A DNA stretch of 64,000 nucleotides, taken from positions 54,030,121 to 54,094,120 of the forward strand of contig CM026390.1 of NCBI GenBank assembly GCA_014843695.1, in the 5' to 3' direction. Shown here piece by piece: positions 47,078 to 58,204 of this stretch (the first letter of the stretch is position 1; every line of letters begins with the position of its first letter). This DNA comes from Archivesica marissinica. Lineage: Eukaryota; Mollusca; Bivalvia; Venerida; Vesicomyidae. Made by a program: the position numbers and the translations under genes. Below the pieces are notes generated by a model, which was not told the origin of the DNA, ran no database searches, and worked only from the letters and a program-made list of their open reading frames with translations.

Positions 47078-47698
47078 GTTTTGGTGGTGTATAACCTAAC
47101 AGCCAGTGCCATCAGCCTTTACACACTGTACGGATTCTGCAATGGTCTATATCATGCAGAGTCATCGTTTGAGGGGCGACCATCACACCTGCTAACACCA
47201 GTATATAAAGTTTACTGGTTTACGAAGATGTTTGAACTTCTTGATACAGTTTTCATGTTGCTACGGCATAAACAACAACAAATCTCCTTCTTGCATGTCT
47301 ACCATCATGCAAGTATGCTCATCCTCAGCGACATCGGCTATCACTTTTACCCATTCTCGGCTATAGCTACGTATTTAGCACTGAATTCTGCAGTACATGT
47401 TCTACTGTACTTTTACTATGGTATGACTGCCTTGTATCCCAACAACCCACCTCAGTGGAAGAAATTCCTAACTCAGTTCCAAATAATTCAGTTTGTTATA
47501 GACTTAATGCATGCAACGATAGGGTACATGTATCATAATTACTGTATATACGGAATATTCTATGGCATTACTATGATCAGCTTATTTTCCAACTTCTATT
47601 ATAAGGCATATATAAAGAGACGTATTCCACGCACAAAATACGAGACAAATGGGCAAATAGCCGAGAGTGCTACACAATATGATACAATTAAGAAATAA
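47078..47698 (+). CDS. ELOVL fatty acid elongase, coding exon 2 (C-terminal)
   Basis: Acceptor CCTGTTGCAG, then VLVVYNLTASAIS in phase 0 with exon 1; 206 codons to TAA at 47696. Family motifs in order: KMFELLDTVFMLLRHK, the catalytic histidine box HVYHH, NSAVHVLLYFYY and TQFQIIQFVIDLMHA. Several hydrophobic segments are compatible with a 6-7 helix membrane enzyme. The total of 254 residues is on the short side for the family. Between the histidine box and the NS-VH motif it reads ASMLILSDIGYHFYPFSA, unlike the usual W-rich segment of ELOVL2/5 or ELOVL4, so I do not assign a subtype. The C terminus is ...TIKK, without a clear KKXX signal. A polyadenylation signal AATAAA follows at 47724. Intron 1 (42589-47077) holds MITEs and a 26-bp array. 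Confidence 0.93.
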   Translation, partial: VLVVYNLTASAISLYTLYGFCNGLYHAESSFEGRPSHLLTPVYKVYWFTKMFELLDTVFMLLRHKQQQISFLHVYHHASMLILSDIGYHFYPFSAIATYLALNSAVHVLLYFYYGMTALYPNNPPQWKKFLTQFQIIQFVIDLMHATIGYMYHNYCIYGIFYGITMISLFSNFYYKAYIKRRIPRTKYETNGQIAESATQYDTIKK

Positions 47699-47723
47699 CA
47701 TTTGTCTTTGTTATTTATTGGCG

Positions 47724-47729
47724 AATAAA
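47724..47729 (+). promoter_or_regulatory. Polyadenylation signal of the ELOVL gene
   Basis: AATAAA 26 bases after the stop codon, in T-rich sequence. The position fits a short 3'UTR. Confidence 0.55.
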
Positions 47730-47934
47730 ACATGGTTTGTCCTTCTGAGCGTCTGATAAGACAAATATTATTAATTAATTATGTCTATCATATTGTACAC
47801 AAATATTATATTATTAACATGATAAAAAGTACAAAAATAGTTGGCGTTATTTTTTAGAAAGTGTAAAATTTAATGACACTACAAAACTGCTAGTAAAATA
47901 ACGTCATGTTTGACACCACATGCTAAACCATGCA

Positions 47935-49660
47935 CAACAAGTACTTTACTATGACATCACAATAAGTACTTTACCATGACGTTACAACAAGTACTTTACT
48001 ATGACGTCACAATAAGTACTTTACCATGACGTCACAACAAGTACTTTACTATGGCGTCACAACAAGTACTTTACTATGACGTCACAACAAGTACTTTACT
48101 ATGACGTCACAACAAGTACTTTACTATGATGTCACAAGTACTTTACTATGACGTCACAACAAGTAATTTACTATGACGTCGCAACATATACTTTACTATG
48201 ACGTCACAACAAGTACTTTACTATGACGTCACAACAAGTACTTTACTATGATGTCACAACAAGTACTTTACTATGATGTCACAACAAGTACTTTACTATG
48301 ACGTCACAACAAGTAATTTACTATGACGTCGCAACATATACTTTACTATGACGTCACAACAAGTACTTTACTATGACGTCACAACAAGTACGTTACTATG
48401 ACGTCACAACAAGTAATTTACTATGACGTCACAACAAGTACTTTACTATGACGTCACAACAAGTACTTTACTATGACGTCACAACAAGTACTTTACTATG
48501 ACGTCACAACAAGTAATTTACTATGACGTCGCAACATATACTTTACTATGATGTCACAACAAGTACTTTACTATGACGTCACAACAAGTACTTTACTATG
48601 ACGTCACAACAAGTACTTTACTATGACGTCACAACATATACTTTACTATGACGTCACAACAAGTACTTTACTATGACGTCACAACAAGTATTACTATGAC
48701 GTCACAACAAGTACTTTACTATGACGTCACAAGTACTTTACTATGACGTCACAATAAGTACTTTACTATGACGTCACAACAAGTAATTTACTATGTCGTC
48801 GCAACAAGTACTTTACTATGACATCACAACAAGTACTTTACTATGATGTCACAAGTACTTTACTATGACGTCACAACAAGTAATTTACTATGATGTCGCA
48901 ACATATACTTTACTATGATGTCACAACAAGTATTTTACTATGACGTCACAACAAGTACTTTACTATGATGTCACAACAAGTACTTTACTATGACGTCACA
49001 ACAAGTACTTTACTATGACGTCACAACAAGTACTTTACTATGACGTCACAACAAGTACTTTACTATGACGTCACAACATATACTTTACTATGACGTCACA
49101 ACAAGTATTTTACTATGACGTCACAACAAGTACTTTACTATGACGTCACAACAAGTACTTTACTATGACATCACAACAAGTACTTTACTATGACGTCACA
49201 ACAAGTACTTTACCATGACGTCACAACAAGTACTTTACTATGACGTCACAACAAGTACTTTACTATTATGTCACAACAAGTACTTTACTATTATGTCACA
49301 ACAAGTACTTTACTATGACGTCACAACAAGTAATTTACTATGACGTCGCAACAAGTACTTTACTATGACGTCACAACAAGTACTTTACTATTATGTCACA
49401 ACAAGTACTTTACTATGACGTCACAACAAGTACTTTACTATGACGCCACAACAAGTACTTTACTATGACGTCACAACAAGTACTTTACTATTATGTCACA
49501 ACAAGTACTTTACTATGACGTCACAACAAGTAATTTACTATGACGTCGCAACAAGTACTTTACTATTACATCACAACAAGCACTTTACTATGACGTCACA
49601 ACAAGTACTTTACTATGATGTCACAACAAGTACTTTACTATGACATCACAATAAGTACAT
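47935..49660. repeat. 25-bp minisatellite with a CRE palindrome in most units
   Basis: About 68 units of tgacgtcacaacaagtactt+tacta. Most contain the perfect palindrome TGACGTCA; variants read TGATGTCA, TGACATCA, TGACGTCG or TTATGTCA. It starts about 210 bp after the ELOVL polyadenylation signal. Confidence 0.96.
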
Positions 49661-50280
49661 ATTTACAAAATCGGTCAAACTGCAACGTTCAGTCCGGTCA
49701 TTTGCGCAACGTTTAGCAAGTTTTACATTGGAATTGCTACTGTAGTTGGACATGGCTGTTGATGAATTTGGATTTGTAGTGTTAATAGCCCGTGATACAG
49801 GATTTATAGTGTTCACAGATGGAAGATGATTTTTGAAGAATACCGGTACTATTAATACATACAGTGCCCATTTGCATAGTTATTAAACTAGTGAAAAATA
49901 TGTAATAAAACCGTCTACAGCGCAAATTATGTTATAAAAGGTGTTATTCCACTGGTTGAAAGCAGCGGAATGACATTTTATTTCTTCCTGTTCTGCGAGA
50001 GTGGTCTTAACTACTGCATATTGAAATGTTGTCCATGCAGTATTCTGCAGACGTCTTCGTATTCAAACTCAAAAGTGATGTATAAACACTTCAGCCTAAA
50101 ATAAAAAGAATAATTGTTTGTTTTAGTGATTGATCGATTAATATTTCATTCATGAACATAGATAACTATTACTATCACTCGTGGCTAGCGACACTCGTGA
50201 TAATATTGCTTCCAATATTCATTCGGTCAAATATAATTCGGTCATACACCGAAACAAACAAATATCCTCTTATATTATCA
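49661..50280. other. Spacer between arrays, no gene seen
   Basis: Unique AT-rich sequence without a supported feature, between the 25-bp and 58-bp arrays. Confidence 0.4.
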
Positions 50281-51368
50281 TCACATGACTGCATTGATCA
50301 GCCGTATAGTGTACTGTATAACACAGTATTGTATCACATCACATGACCGCATTGATCAGCCGTATGGTGTACTGTATAACACAGTATTGTATCACATCAC
50401 ATGACCGCATTGATCAGCCGTATGGTGTACTGTATAACACAGTATTGTATCACATCACATGACCGCATTGATCAGCCGTATCGTGTACTGTATAACACAG
50501 TATTGTATCACATCACATGACCGCATTGATCAGCCGTATGGTGTACTGTATAACACAGTATTGTATCACATCACATGACCGCATTGATCAGCCGTATGGT
50601 GTACTGTATAACACAGTATTGTATCACATCACATGACCGCATTGATCAGCCGTATGGTGTACTGTATAATACAGTATTGTATCACATGACCGCATTGATC
50701 AGCCGTATCGTGTACTGTATAATACAGTATGGTATCACATCACATGACCGCATTGATCAGCCGTATGGTGTACTGTATAATACAGTATGGTATCACATCA
50801 CATGACCGCATTGATCAGCCGTATAGTGTACTGTATAATACAGTATGGTATCACATCACATGACCGCATTGATCAGCCGTATAGTGTACTGTATGATACA
50901 GTATGGTATCACATCACATGATCGCATTGATCAGCCGTATGGTGTACTGTATAATACAGTATGGTATCACATCACATGACCGCATTGATCAGCCGTATGG
51001 TGTACTGTATAATACAGTATGGTATCACATCACATGACCGCATTGATCAGCCGTATGGTGTACTGTATGATACAGTATGGTATCACATCACATGACCGCA
51101 TTGATCAGCCGTATGGTGTACTGTATAATACAGTATTGTATCACATCACATGACCGCATTGATCAGCCGTATCGTGTACTGTATAATACAGTATGGTATC
51201 ACATCACATGACCGCATTGATCAGCCGTATGGTGTACTGTATGATACAGTATGGTATCACATCACATGACCGCATTGATCAGCCGTATCGTGTACTGTAT
51301 AATACAGTATTGTATCACATCACATGACCGCATTGATCAGCCGTATGGTGTACTGTATAATACAGTAT
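50281..51368. repeat. 58-bp minisatellite with an internal perfect palindrome
   Basis: About 18 units of catgaccgcattgatcagcc+gtatggtg+tactgtataatacagta. The last piece is a 17-bp palindrome, and each unit also has TGATCA. The first half of the array has taacaca in place of taataca, which breaks the palindrome. Confidence 0.95.
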
Positions 51369-51379
51369 GCCTATTTTAG

Positions 51380-52294
51380 TGATCCATGATACATTAACAT
51401 GTACCTAGTTTACTGGTCCATGATACATTTAACATGTACCTAGTTTACTGGTCCATGATACATTTAACATGTACCTAGTTTACTGTTCCATGGTGCCATG
51501 ATACATTAACATGTACCTAGTTTACTGGTCCATGATACATTTAACATGTACCTAGTTTACTGTTCCATGGTGCCATGATACATTGACATGTACTTAGTTT
51601 ATTGTTCCATGGTGCCATGATACATTAACATGTACCTAGTTTACTGTTCCATGATGCCATGATACAGTAACATGTACCTAGTTTACTGTTCCATGGTGCC
51701 ATGATACATTAACATGTACCTAGTTTACTGTTCCATGGTGCCATGATACATTAACATGTACCTAGTTTACTGTTCCATGGTGCCATGATACATTAACATG
51801 TACCTAGTTTATTGTTCCATGGTGCCATGATACATTAACATGTACCTAGTTTACTGTTCCATGGTGCCATGATACATTAACATGTACCTAGTTTACTGTT
51901 CCATGGTGCCATGATACATTAACATGTACCTAGTTTATTGTTCCATGGTGCCATGATACATTAACATGTACCTAGTTTACTGTTCCATGGTGCCATGATA
52001 CATTAACATGTACCTAGTTTACTGTTCCATGGTGCCATGATACATTAACATGTACCTAGTTTACTGTTCCACGGTGCCATGATACATTAACATGTACCTA
52101 GTTTACTGTTCCACGGTGCCATGATACATTAACATGTACCTAGTTTACTGTTCCACGGTGCCATGATACATTAACATGTACCTAGTTTACTGTTCCATGG
52201 TGCCATGATACATTAACATGTACCTAGTTTACTGTTCCATGGTGCCATGATACATTAACATGTACCTAGTTTACTGTTCCATGGTGCCATGATA
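51380..52294. repeat. 42-bp minisatellite running into the assembly gap
   Basis: About 21 units of gttccatggtgccatgatac+attaacatgtacctagttta+ct. The first units lack gttccatggt and are shorter. It is cut by the N run, so its true length is unknown. Confidence 0.95.
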
Positions 52295-53294
52295 NNNNNN
52301 NNNNNNNNNNNNNNNNNNNNNNNNNNNNNNNNNNNNNNNNNNNNNNNNNNNNNNNNNNNNNNNNNNNNNNNNNNNNNNNNNNNNNNNNNNNNNNNNNNNN
52401 NNNNNNNNNNNNNNNNNNNNNNNNNNNNNNNNNNNNNNNNNNNNNNNNNNNNNNNNNNNNNNNNNNNNNNNNNNNNNNNNNNNNNNNNNNNNNNNNNNNN
52501 NNNNNNNNNNNNNNNNNNNNNNNNNNNNNNNNNNNNNNNNNNNNNNNNNNNNNNNNNNNNNNNNNNNNNNNNNNNNNNNNNNNNNNNNNNNNNNNNNNNN
52601 NNNNNNNNNNNNNNNNNNNNNNNNNNNNNNNNNNNNNNNNNNNNNNNNNNNNNNNNNNNNNNNNNNNNNNNNNNNNNNNNNNNNNNNNNNNNNNNNNNNN
52701 NNNNNNNNNNNNNNNNNNNNNNNNNNNNNNNNNNNNNNNNNNNNNNNNNNNNNNNNNNNNNNNNNNNNNNNNNNNNNNNNNNNNNNNNNNNNNNNNNNNN
52801 NNNNNNNNNNNNNNNNNNNNNNNNNNNNNNNNNNNNNNNNNNNNNNNNNNNNNNNNNNNNNNNNNNNNNNNNNNNNNNNNNNNNNNNNNNNNNNNNNNNN
52901 NNNNNNNNNNNNNNNNNNNNNNNNNNNNNNNNNNNNNNNNNNNNNNNNNNNNNNNNNNNNNNNNNNNNNNNNNNNNNNNNNNNNNNNNNNNNNNNNNNNN
53001 NNNNNNNNNNNNNNNNNNNNNNNNNNNNNNNNNNNNNNNNNNNNNNNNNNNNNNNNNNNNNNNNNNNNNNNNNNNNNNNNNNNNNNNNNNNNNNNNNNNN
53101 NNNNNNNNNNNNNNNNNNNNNNNNNNNNNNNNNNNNNNNNNNNNNNNNNNNNNNNNNNNNNNNNNNNNNNNNNNNNNNNNNNNNNNNNNNNNNNNNNNNN
53201 NNNNNNNNNNNNNNNNNNNNNNNNNNNNNNNNNNNNNNNNNNNNNNNNNNNNNNNNNNNNNNNNNNNNNNNNNNNNNNNNNNNNNNNNNNNNNN
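52295..53294. other. Assembly gap of exactly 1000 N
   Basis: The round number indicates a placeholder of unknown true length. It separates the 42-bp array from the truncated integrase of the LTR element, so the missing sequence probably contains the rest of that element. Confidence 0.98.
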
Positions 53295-53296
53295 AG

Positions 53297-54217
53297 TCAA
53301 CAGGGTCTGGGTTTTCCATGTCGAGATATTATCTCGATCAGGGCTTTTTGTGCATTAACAGCTGTCGCTGCGGCGCATGGGAAAGATTCCGTATATTTAG
53401 TGGCATGATCAATAAAATTCAAGATATACTGGTTCCCATTTATAGTTTTCTTCATGGGTCCAACGAAATAAGCGGATATAAATTTGAATGGTTGGGATAT
53501 AATGGGCAGGGGTTTCAATGGGGCTACAGTGGCTTTCTGTCCCTTACCCGCTCTCTGGCACGGCCCACAGCTATGGCAGAATCGTTTAACATCTGCGCGG
53601 ATTCCCGGCCAAAAGAAGCGGCGCTTAATGCGCTTCAGGGTCTTACCAGGTCCCTGGTGTCCCGTACTTAAACTGTCATGGGCGAGTCCCGTTATATGAT
53701 CACGGAATCCCCGTGGAACTACCACCTGATCATATATTTTCCAGGGTCGAACTTTGGACGTGTCTTGAGGTTGTTCTCTCCTCATAAGTAGTCGGGGTTC
53801 GAGCTGGATGTAATATCCTTGCCGAAGAGGTGTTCCTTCTTGAGCCATTTCCCAGAGGGGTGCTAAGGTCGGGTCATTATTCTGTTCTTGCAATAATTTA
53901 TCAGGACTCAAATCGTCAATAGAGGGAATATTTTGGGGTTTAACTGTACTGGCTTTCTCAGAGGGGGAATTGATCTCAATTGTATTCCGAAAAGGTAAGA
54001 CATTGTGATTTGTATCGGTCGTGTTTTCTGAGTCTGGGTTGGACGTGACAATTTCATCAAACGGGATAATTTTCTTATTTGAGCGTGTAACCACGCCACA
54101 GGTAATCAAATCAGTGACAGGGGCAGTTTCACAGTCGTTACCTATTATAAGATCCACCCCGCGGTGCATCTGTGTTTTAATACAGCCACCTTCAATGTTC
54201 CTTGGTATATTGGACAA
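53297..54217 (-). pseudogene. Retroelement integrase (Gmr1-like Ty3/Gypsy), cut by the gap
   Basis: Minus strand. The start overlaps the end of the protease (DLIIGNDCE). A linker follows (CGVVTRSN ... DKLLQEQNNDPTLAPLW), then an H2C2 zinc-binding domain (HDSLSTGHQGPGKTL, FFWPGIRADVKRFC, CGPCQ), then the start of the catalytic core with FIDHATKYTESFPC. At the expected first catalytic Asp the sequence reads SAYFVGP, so that residue appears to be Tyr: a probable inactivating change. The second and third acidic residues lie in the gap. No reverse transcriptase separates protease from integrase. Confidence 0.85.
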
Positions 54218-54501
54218 TCGACGCTAATCTTTGCTATCGGATAATTACCAGGGATATAATTGACACCGCGGATTGTTACCCGTTCACCTGTGTATTCTAA
54301 ATGATCAGCGGTCTGATCAGTAGCCGACAATAAACTAATTGTCGCACATGAATCTCTCAAATACGTCACTTGTGCGGTGTTATTATTTATGCGTGCTTGA
54401 CCTGTATATTTGACAAGTAATGGATTTACCATCTCGGTATTTTCATATGAGTTCACTGGCTCATTGGTTATAAAGGCTAAACTATGAGTAGTGTTTGACA
54501 C
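54145..54501 (-). pseudogene. Retroelement aspartic protease region
   Basis: Reads TYLRDSCATISLL near 54340-54370, where retropepsins have D-S/T-G-A, so the active-site Gly is Cys here. It is frameshifted relative to both Gag and the integrase frame, which carries the protease end DLIIGND. The reading frame is broken. Confidence 0.7.
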
Positions 54502-54515
54502 TTGGTGTCCGTTTG

Positions 54516-55697
54516 CTAGGTTTCTAGTACCCCTGTACCTAGGTGAATTGGGATCTGCCCAACACTCTGTTCGTCCGTGGCCATTACGCCTACAATAACT
54601 ACAATATTTTCTATCCGGGGAGTTCTATGGGTAGCTTGGGAATTATCTATCCTAATATTGGGTCGATACATGGGTGATGGGATATATGGCCTTGGGGCTG
54701 GAGGTCGGTGTTCTGTATCTCTGGGTTTCACATTCGGATTTGAATTAATCCGTGTCCTGGGCGCTAATCTGCGATGGAGTTTATATTCATCAGCCAGGGA
54801 AATACATTCCTGGAGAGTAGATGCTTTCTTATCCAGAATGAACAAATTGAGCTCATCACTTAGCTGGGAATCGAATCTATATCTCAAGAGCAGCTCGATC
54901 CAGTTGACCTCGCTCGGATCATTGTTCTCCGTCCATAGAGTCATTTGCTCCCTTAATTCCTTAATGAATTCGGAATATGTCTGCTGAGGTTTCTTTACCC
55001 AAGAGAAGAAATTCTTTCTATATACAGTGGGTGAGAGTCTATATTCATCCAAGATGGCGGCATTGAGGGTATCGTAATTATTAGCGTCTTGGACAGGAAG
55101 AGTGGCATATATATTTCTGGCCTTGTCGGACAACTTGTCTATAATATGGCCCACCCATGTTTGTTTGGCGACCTGGCTAGCTTCGAACAGTCTCTCACAT
55201 GTTGCGAAGAATTTATCTGGCCTCATAGTCTGGGTCCAAATAGGAACAGAAATGTTTGTCTTAGAGGGCCTATTATCTGTATGGAGGGGGTTATTTTGCT
55301 GAGATTCCTGATCTCTCTGGATTTCTCTCAGGCGAATCTCCCTCTGCATTTTCTCCCTTTGCATTCTTTCCTCCCTGTCCCTTTCTTTCTCTTCTCTTTC
55401 CCCTCTTTGTTTTACTTCATCCCTCCCTCTTTCTCTCTCTCTTTCTTCTCTTTCCCTCTCTCTTTCTTCTCTTTGTTTTACTTCTTCCCTCTCTCTTTCT
55501 CTCTCTCTTTGTTTTACTTCTTCCCTCTCTCTTTCCCTCTCTCTTTCTTTCTCATAAATCTCCCCCTGACGTTCCAGATTTGCCTGATTAAAGAAGGGAA
55601 GTCTCATTAATTTGTCCCATATCTCATCACCTGTTGTCTGCAAGTCGGGGTGAACCGGCCCCTCAGTTTCCTTATTAGCACTCCTAGTTGTAGCCAT
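54516..55697 (-). CDS. Retroelement Gag-like protein with a long charged coiled coil
   Basis: Starts MATTRSANKETEG. Residues ~45-140 are an extreme E/R/K/Q repeat (EREREREREEVKQ) predicted to form a coiled coil or single alpha helix. A capsid-like domain follows (FFATCERLFEASQ, WVGHIIDKLSDKARNIYATL, NFFSWVKKPQQTYSEFIKEL), resembling Gmr1/SCAN-type Gag. A CCHC zinc knuckle (CSYCRRNGHGRTEC) lies at about 54560-54600 but in another frame, so a frameshift separates it from Gag. The E/R tract is a simple-sequence region (ctctctttctctctctttct type). Confidence 0.85.
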   Translation of the reverse strand: MATTRSANKETEGPVHPDLQTTGDEIWDKLMRLPFFNQANLERQGEIYEKEREREREREEVKQREREREREEVKQREEREREREERERERGRDEVKQRGEREEKERDREERMQREKMQREIRLREIQRDQESQQNNPLHTDNRPSKTNISVPIWTQTMRPDKFFATCERLFEASQVAKQTWVGHIIDKLSDKARNIYATLPVQDANNYDTLNAAILDEYRLSPTVYRKNFFSWVKKPQQTYSEFIKELREQMTLWTENNDPSEVNWIELLLRYRFDSQLSDELNLFILDKKASTLQECISLADEYKLHRRLAPRTRINSNPNVKPRDTEHRPPAPRPYIPSPMYRPNIRIDNSQATHRTPRIENIVVIVGVMATDEQSVGQIPIHLGTGVLET

Positions 55698-56125
55698 TTT
55701 ATTTTTTTATTTCCCAAAATTTTTAATCCACAGAATGTATCTCCAAATGTATTATAGAATTGAGTTCAATAAAAGGAAGTAAATCACTAATATAATTTTA
55801 ATGATAATATTAAGCCTCTATGAAAAGAAAACTGGTACTTACCGAAGTCTGTCTCGTCCGTTAATCCAATATATAATTTATCAAATATTCAAAGTTTGCA
55901 CATTTCCAATAATTTAATCCATTTCATTAATTTAATAATTCGTTGACGTCTTTCACTTATTTCCAAATTCTAACACTGTCTCGCATGCACTTCTGTTTTC
56001 CCACGTTAATTAATAGTCCCTTGTATTCTTCATGTATACATCCTAGTGTCCTTCACAATATTCCATATATAAATCCTAGTGTCCTTCACAATATGTCACG
56101 ATATGTCACCTCTTCTTTATTTCCA

Positions 56126-56144
56126 ATCCCGGACGAGCGTCCCA
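56126..56144 (-). other. Putative primer binding site of the LTR element
   Basis: On the minus strand TGGGACGCTCGTCCGGGAT directly follows GCGACAAT, the expected position between the 5' LTR end (..CA) and Gag. It closely resembles the tRNA-Pro type site TGGGGGCTCGTCCGGGAT known from gammaretroviruses, with a short difference. The LTR itself would be at higher coordinates (to roughly 56.9 kb) but its other end is not delimited. Confidence 0.5.
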
Positions 56145-57020
56145 ATTGTCGCAAACTCTCCTTTTTCTTCTCGTAATAATATGTCTCGGTTGATACGGCT
56201 CTTACCAGGGTCTATCCTATTGTAGACTCGCTGGAGTTGTCTAGGGGGTTTCTTCGTTATTATATGTATTAATGATAACTCAACACAGTATTACATTTCT
56301 TCTATATAATATCTTGTTTATATTGGCATCAGAAATATCCATATATATATAATCAGTGATCTATATATATATACATCGTATCATTAAAAGCTTATTTAAC
56401 AATCCATTTGTGTGAGCCGACTATGCGCTTACACAGGATATTTAACATCCAATCTTTCTAATCCGTCATTACTCAATATCACTATAATCTAATCACTGTT
56501 TCTGATTAGATTAACTTTTAATCAACTTCGATATGGTTCGCCGAAACTATATGTTTCTTCTGTGGCTGAACAATTTAATTATTCGACAAATCTTTATAAG
56601 TTATATTTCTTATAATGTCAATAATATCTAAGTATCATAAATACAGTTTATATGTTCTATATACTAGATTGAGATCACGACCTTTCTCTCTCCTGGAGTT
56701 AGGCTCTAGTGTGTCTGATCTATGTTAATAAAATCCATTTCTTATATACATGATTGAATCAGTGTATATATGATATAACAATTCCTAAAACATCTGTTAT
56801 TCCTAAACATCTGTTATGTTATCTAATATTACACCATCAAACCAGTTCGGTGCCTTTGTATTACATAACTGGGCACCTGCAACCACGGCCTTGATAAACT
56901 GAGATTAGGCCTAACATCTTAAGTCATTTCCCGCGCGAAGCGAGATTGATAATTTTAGGCGCGAAAATAATAGCAGACGATTATGCATAAAACAAATATA
57001 TATATATTACATGGTAAATA
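56145..57020 (-). other. Probable 5' LTR region, boundary unresolved
   Basis: AT-rich sequence upstream of the primer binding site. Only one LTR is in the window, so the pair cannot be compared. No coding feature seen. Confidence 0.35.
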
Positions 57021-57035
57021 TTTGGCCATATATAG

Positions 57036-57345
57036 AAACGCACACACGACGTGATATATATATAACCTACCGAATAGTACACATTACATGTATGTGCACA
57101 CACGACGTGATATATATAATGACCTACCGAATAGTACACATTACATGTATGTGCACACACGACGTGATATATATATAACCTACCGAATAGTACACATTAC
57201 ATGTATGTGCACACACGACGTGATATATATAATGACCTACCGAATAGTACACATTACATGTATGTGCACACACGACGTGATATATATAATGACCTACCGA
57301 ATAGTACACATTACATGTATGTGCACACACGGTATGATATACCGT
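57036..57345. repeat. ~57-bp minisatellite, about five copies
   Basis: Units contain cacacgacgtgatatatata, acctaccgaatagtacacat and tacatgtatgtg. Alternate units differ by taatg. It abuts the family C SINE. Confidence 0.92.
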
Positions 57346-57382
57346 ATATTTTAAAACAGCTTTAATAAATATGTTTAACAAA

Positions 57383-57628
57383 GTCCGCCTTAATGGTCGA
57401 GTGGTTAAGGTCGCTGACTTGTATACCACTGTAACCTATCATCACTGATGGTCATGGGTTCGAGCCCCGCTCAGGCCGTGTCTCAGCTATATGAGAAAGT
57501 TGGCAGTTTCTTACGGAGGTTGGTGCACCCAAGTACTGGTTAACCGCTGGAGCCTGTCCAGGAAAGGTGTTGTTAGGTAAACTGTCCGTCGGTAATATGG
57601 TCAACCGGTAGCGACGATAAATAAACTT
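57383..57628 (+). mobile_element. SINE family C, full copy with a family-B-type tail
   Basis: GTCCGCCTTAATGGTCGAGT, B box GGGTTCGAGCCCCGCTC, body AGTTGGCAGTTTCTTACGG, 3' tail TCAACCGGTAGCGACGATAA+ATAAAC. The tail is nearly identical to that of family B. Confidence 0.88.
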
Positions 57629-57872
57629 AAATATAAAAACATGTTTGAGAACATCGCTAAATATCTTACCTTGCATGCTCTTAGATTGTTGATTTCTATT
57701 ATAGTATAGTCTATTCACTATCTAAGTTGATAGTGAATATGTAGAACCAATGTGAACGTCAACTATAAATTGTTTCACGGGTTTTCTCAAACGGAAACTG
57801 TGCTAAAACATATGTCATGCCGTTTTTACACAAACGATAGTAATTCTTGATTTGATTATGAATATGGTATCT

Positions 57873-57873
<1 letters not shown>

Positions 57874-57904
<31 letters not shown>

Positions 57905-57960
57905 GACTTTATTTAACGAGAGAACTCATTTAACAAAAGTTAATATACCATGAGGCCCTC
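57874..57960 (-). mobile_element. Retroelement 3' tail with (TTA)n, fragment
   Basis: On the minus strand the end reads CTCTCGTTAAATAAAGTCTT followed by about ten TTA/ATT triplets. An AATAAA-type signal followed by a triplet tail is typical of L2/CR1-like LINE ends. Only the tail is recognised. Confidence 0.4.
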
Positions 57961-58204
57961 AATATATCTTATAACAATATTACGTACCGTTACTTGCTAC
58001 AGTACAGGTTTTATCATATTTATCAGATATGTATTCAGTAATATCGTCATTTATTTGCATTGTATCACCTAAAGTATGTCCCACATACCCGTCCTACCTA
58101 CATGTACACTATATCTACTTCAAACATATTGCGGTTCCACGGTAAGTTGAGACCCGTGCAGCTGCTGATGTAATGTTTATGCACAATGTCACACCCTTTA
58201 AGTA

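Noticed and set aside
52255..53671. Open frames crossing 52295-53294
   Set aside because: They consist of unknown residues from the N run and are meaningless.
57383..57480. Functional tRNA gene
   Set aside because: The A and B boxes are present, but the sequence continues into a SINE body that recurs at 25006-25270, and the acceptor stem does not pair properly.
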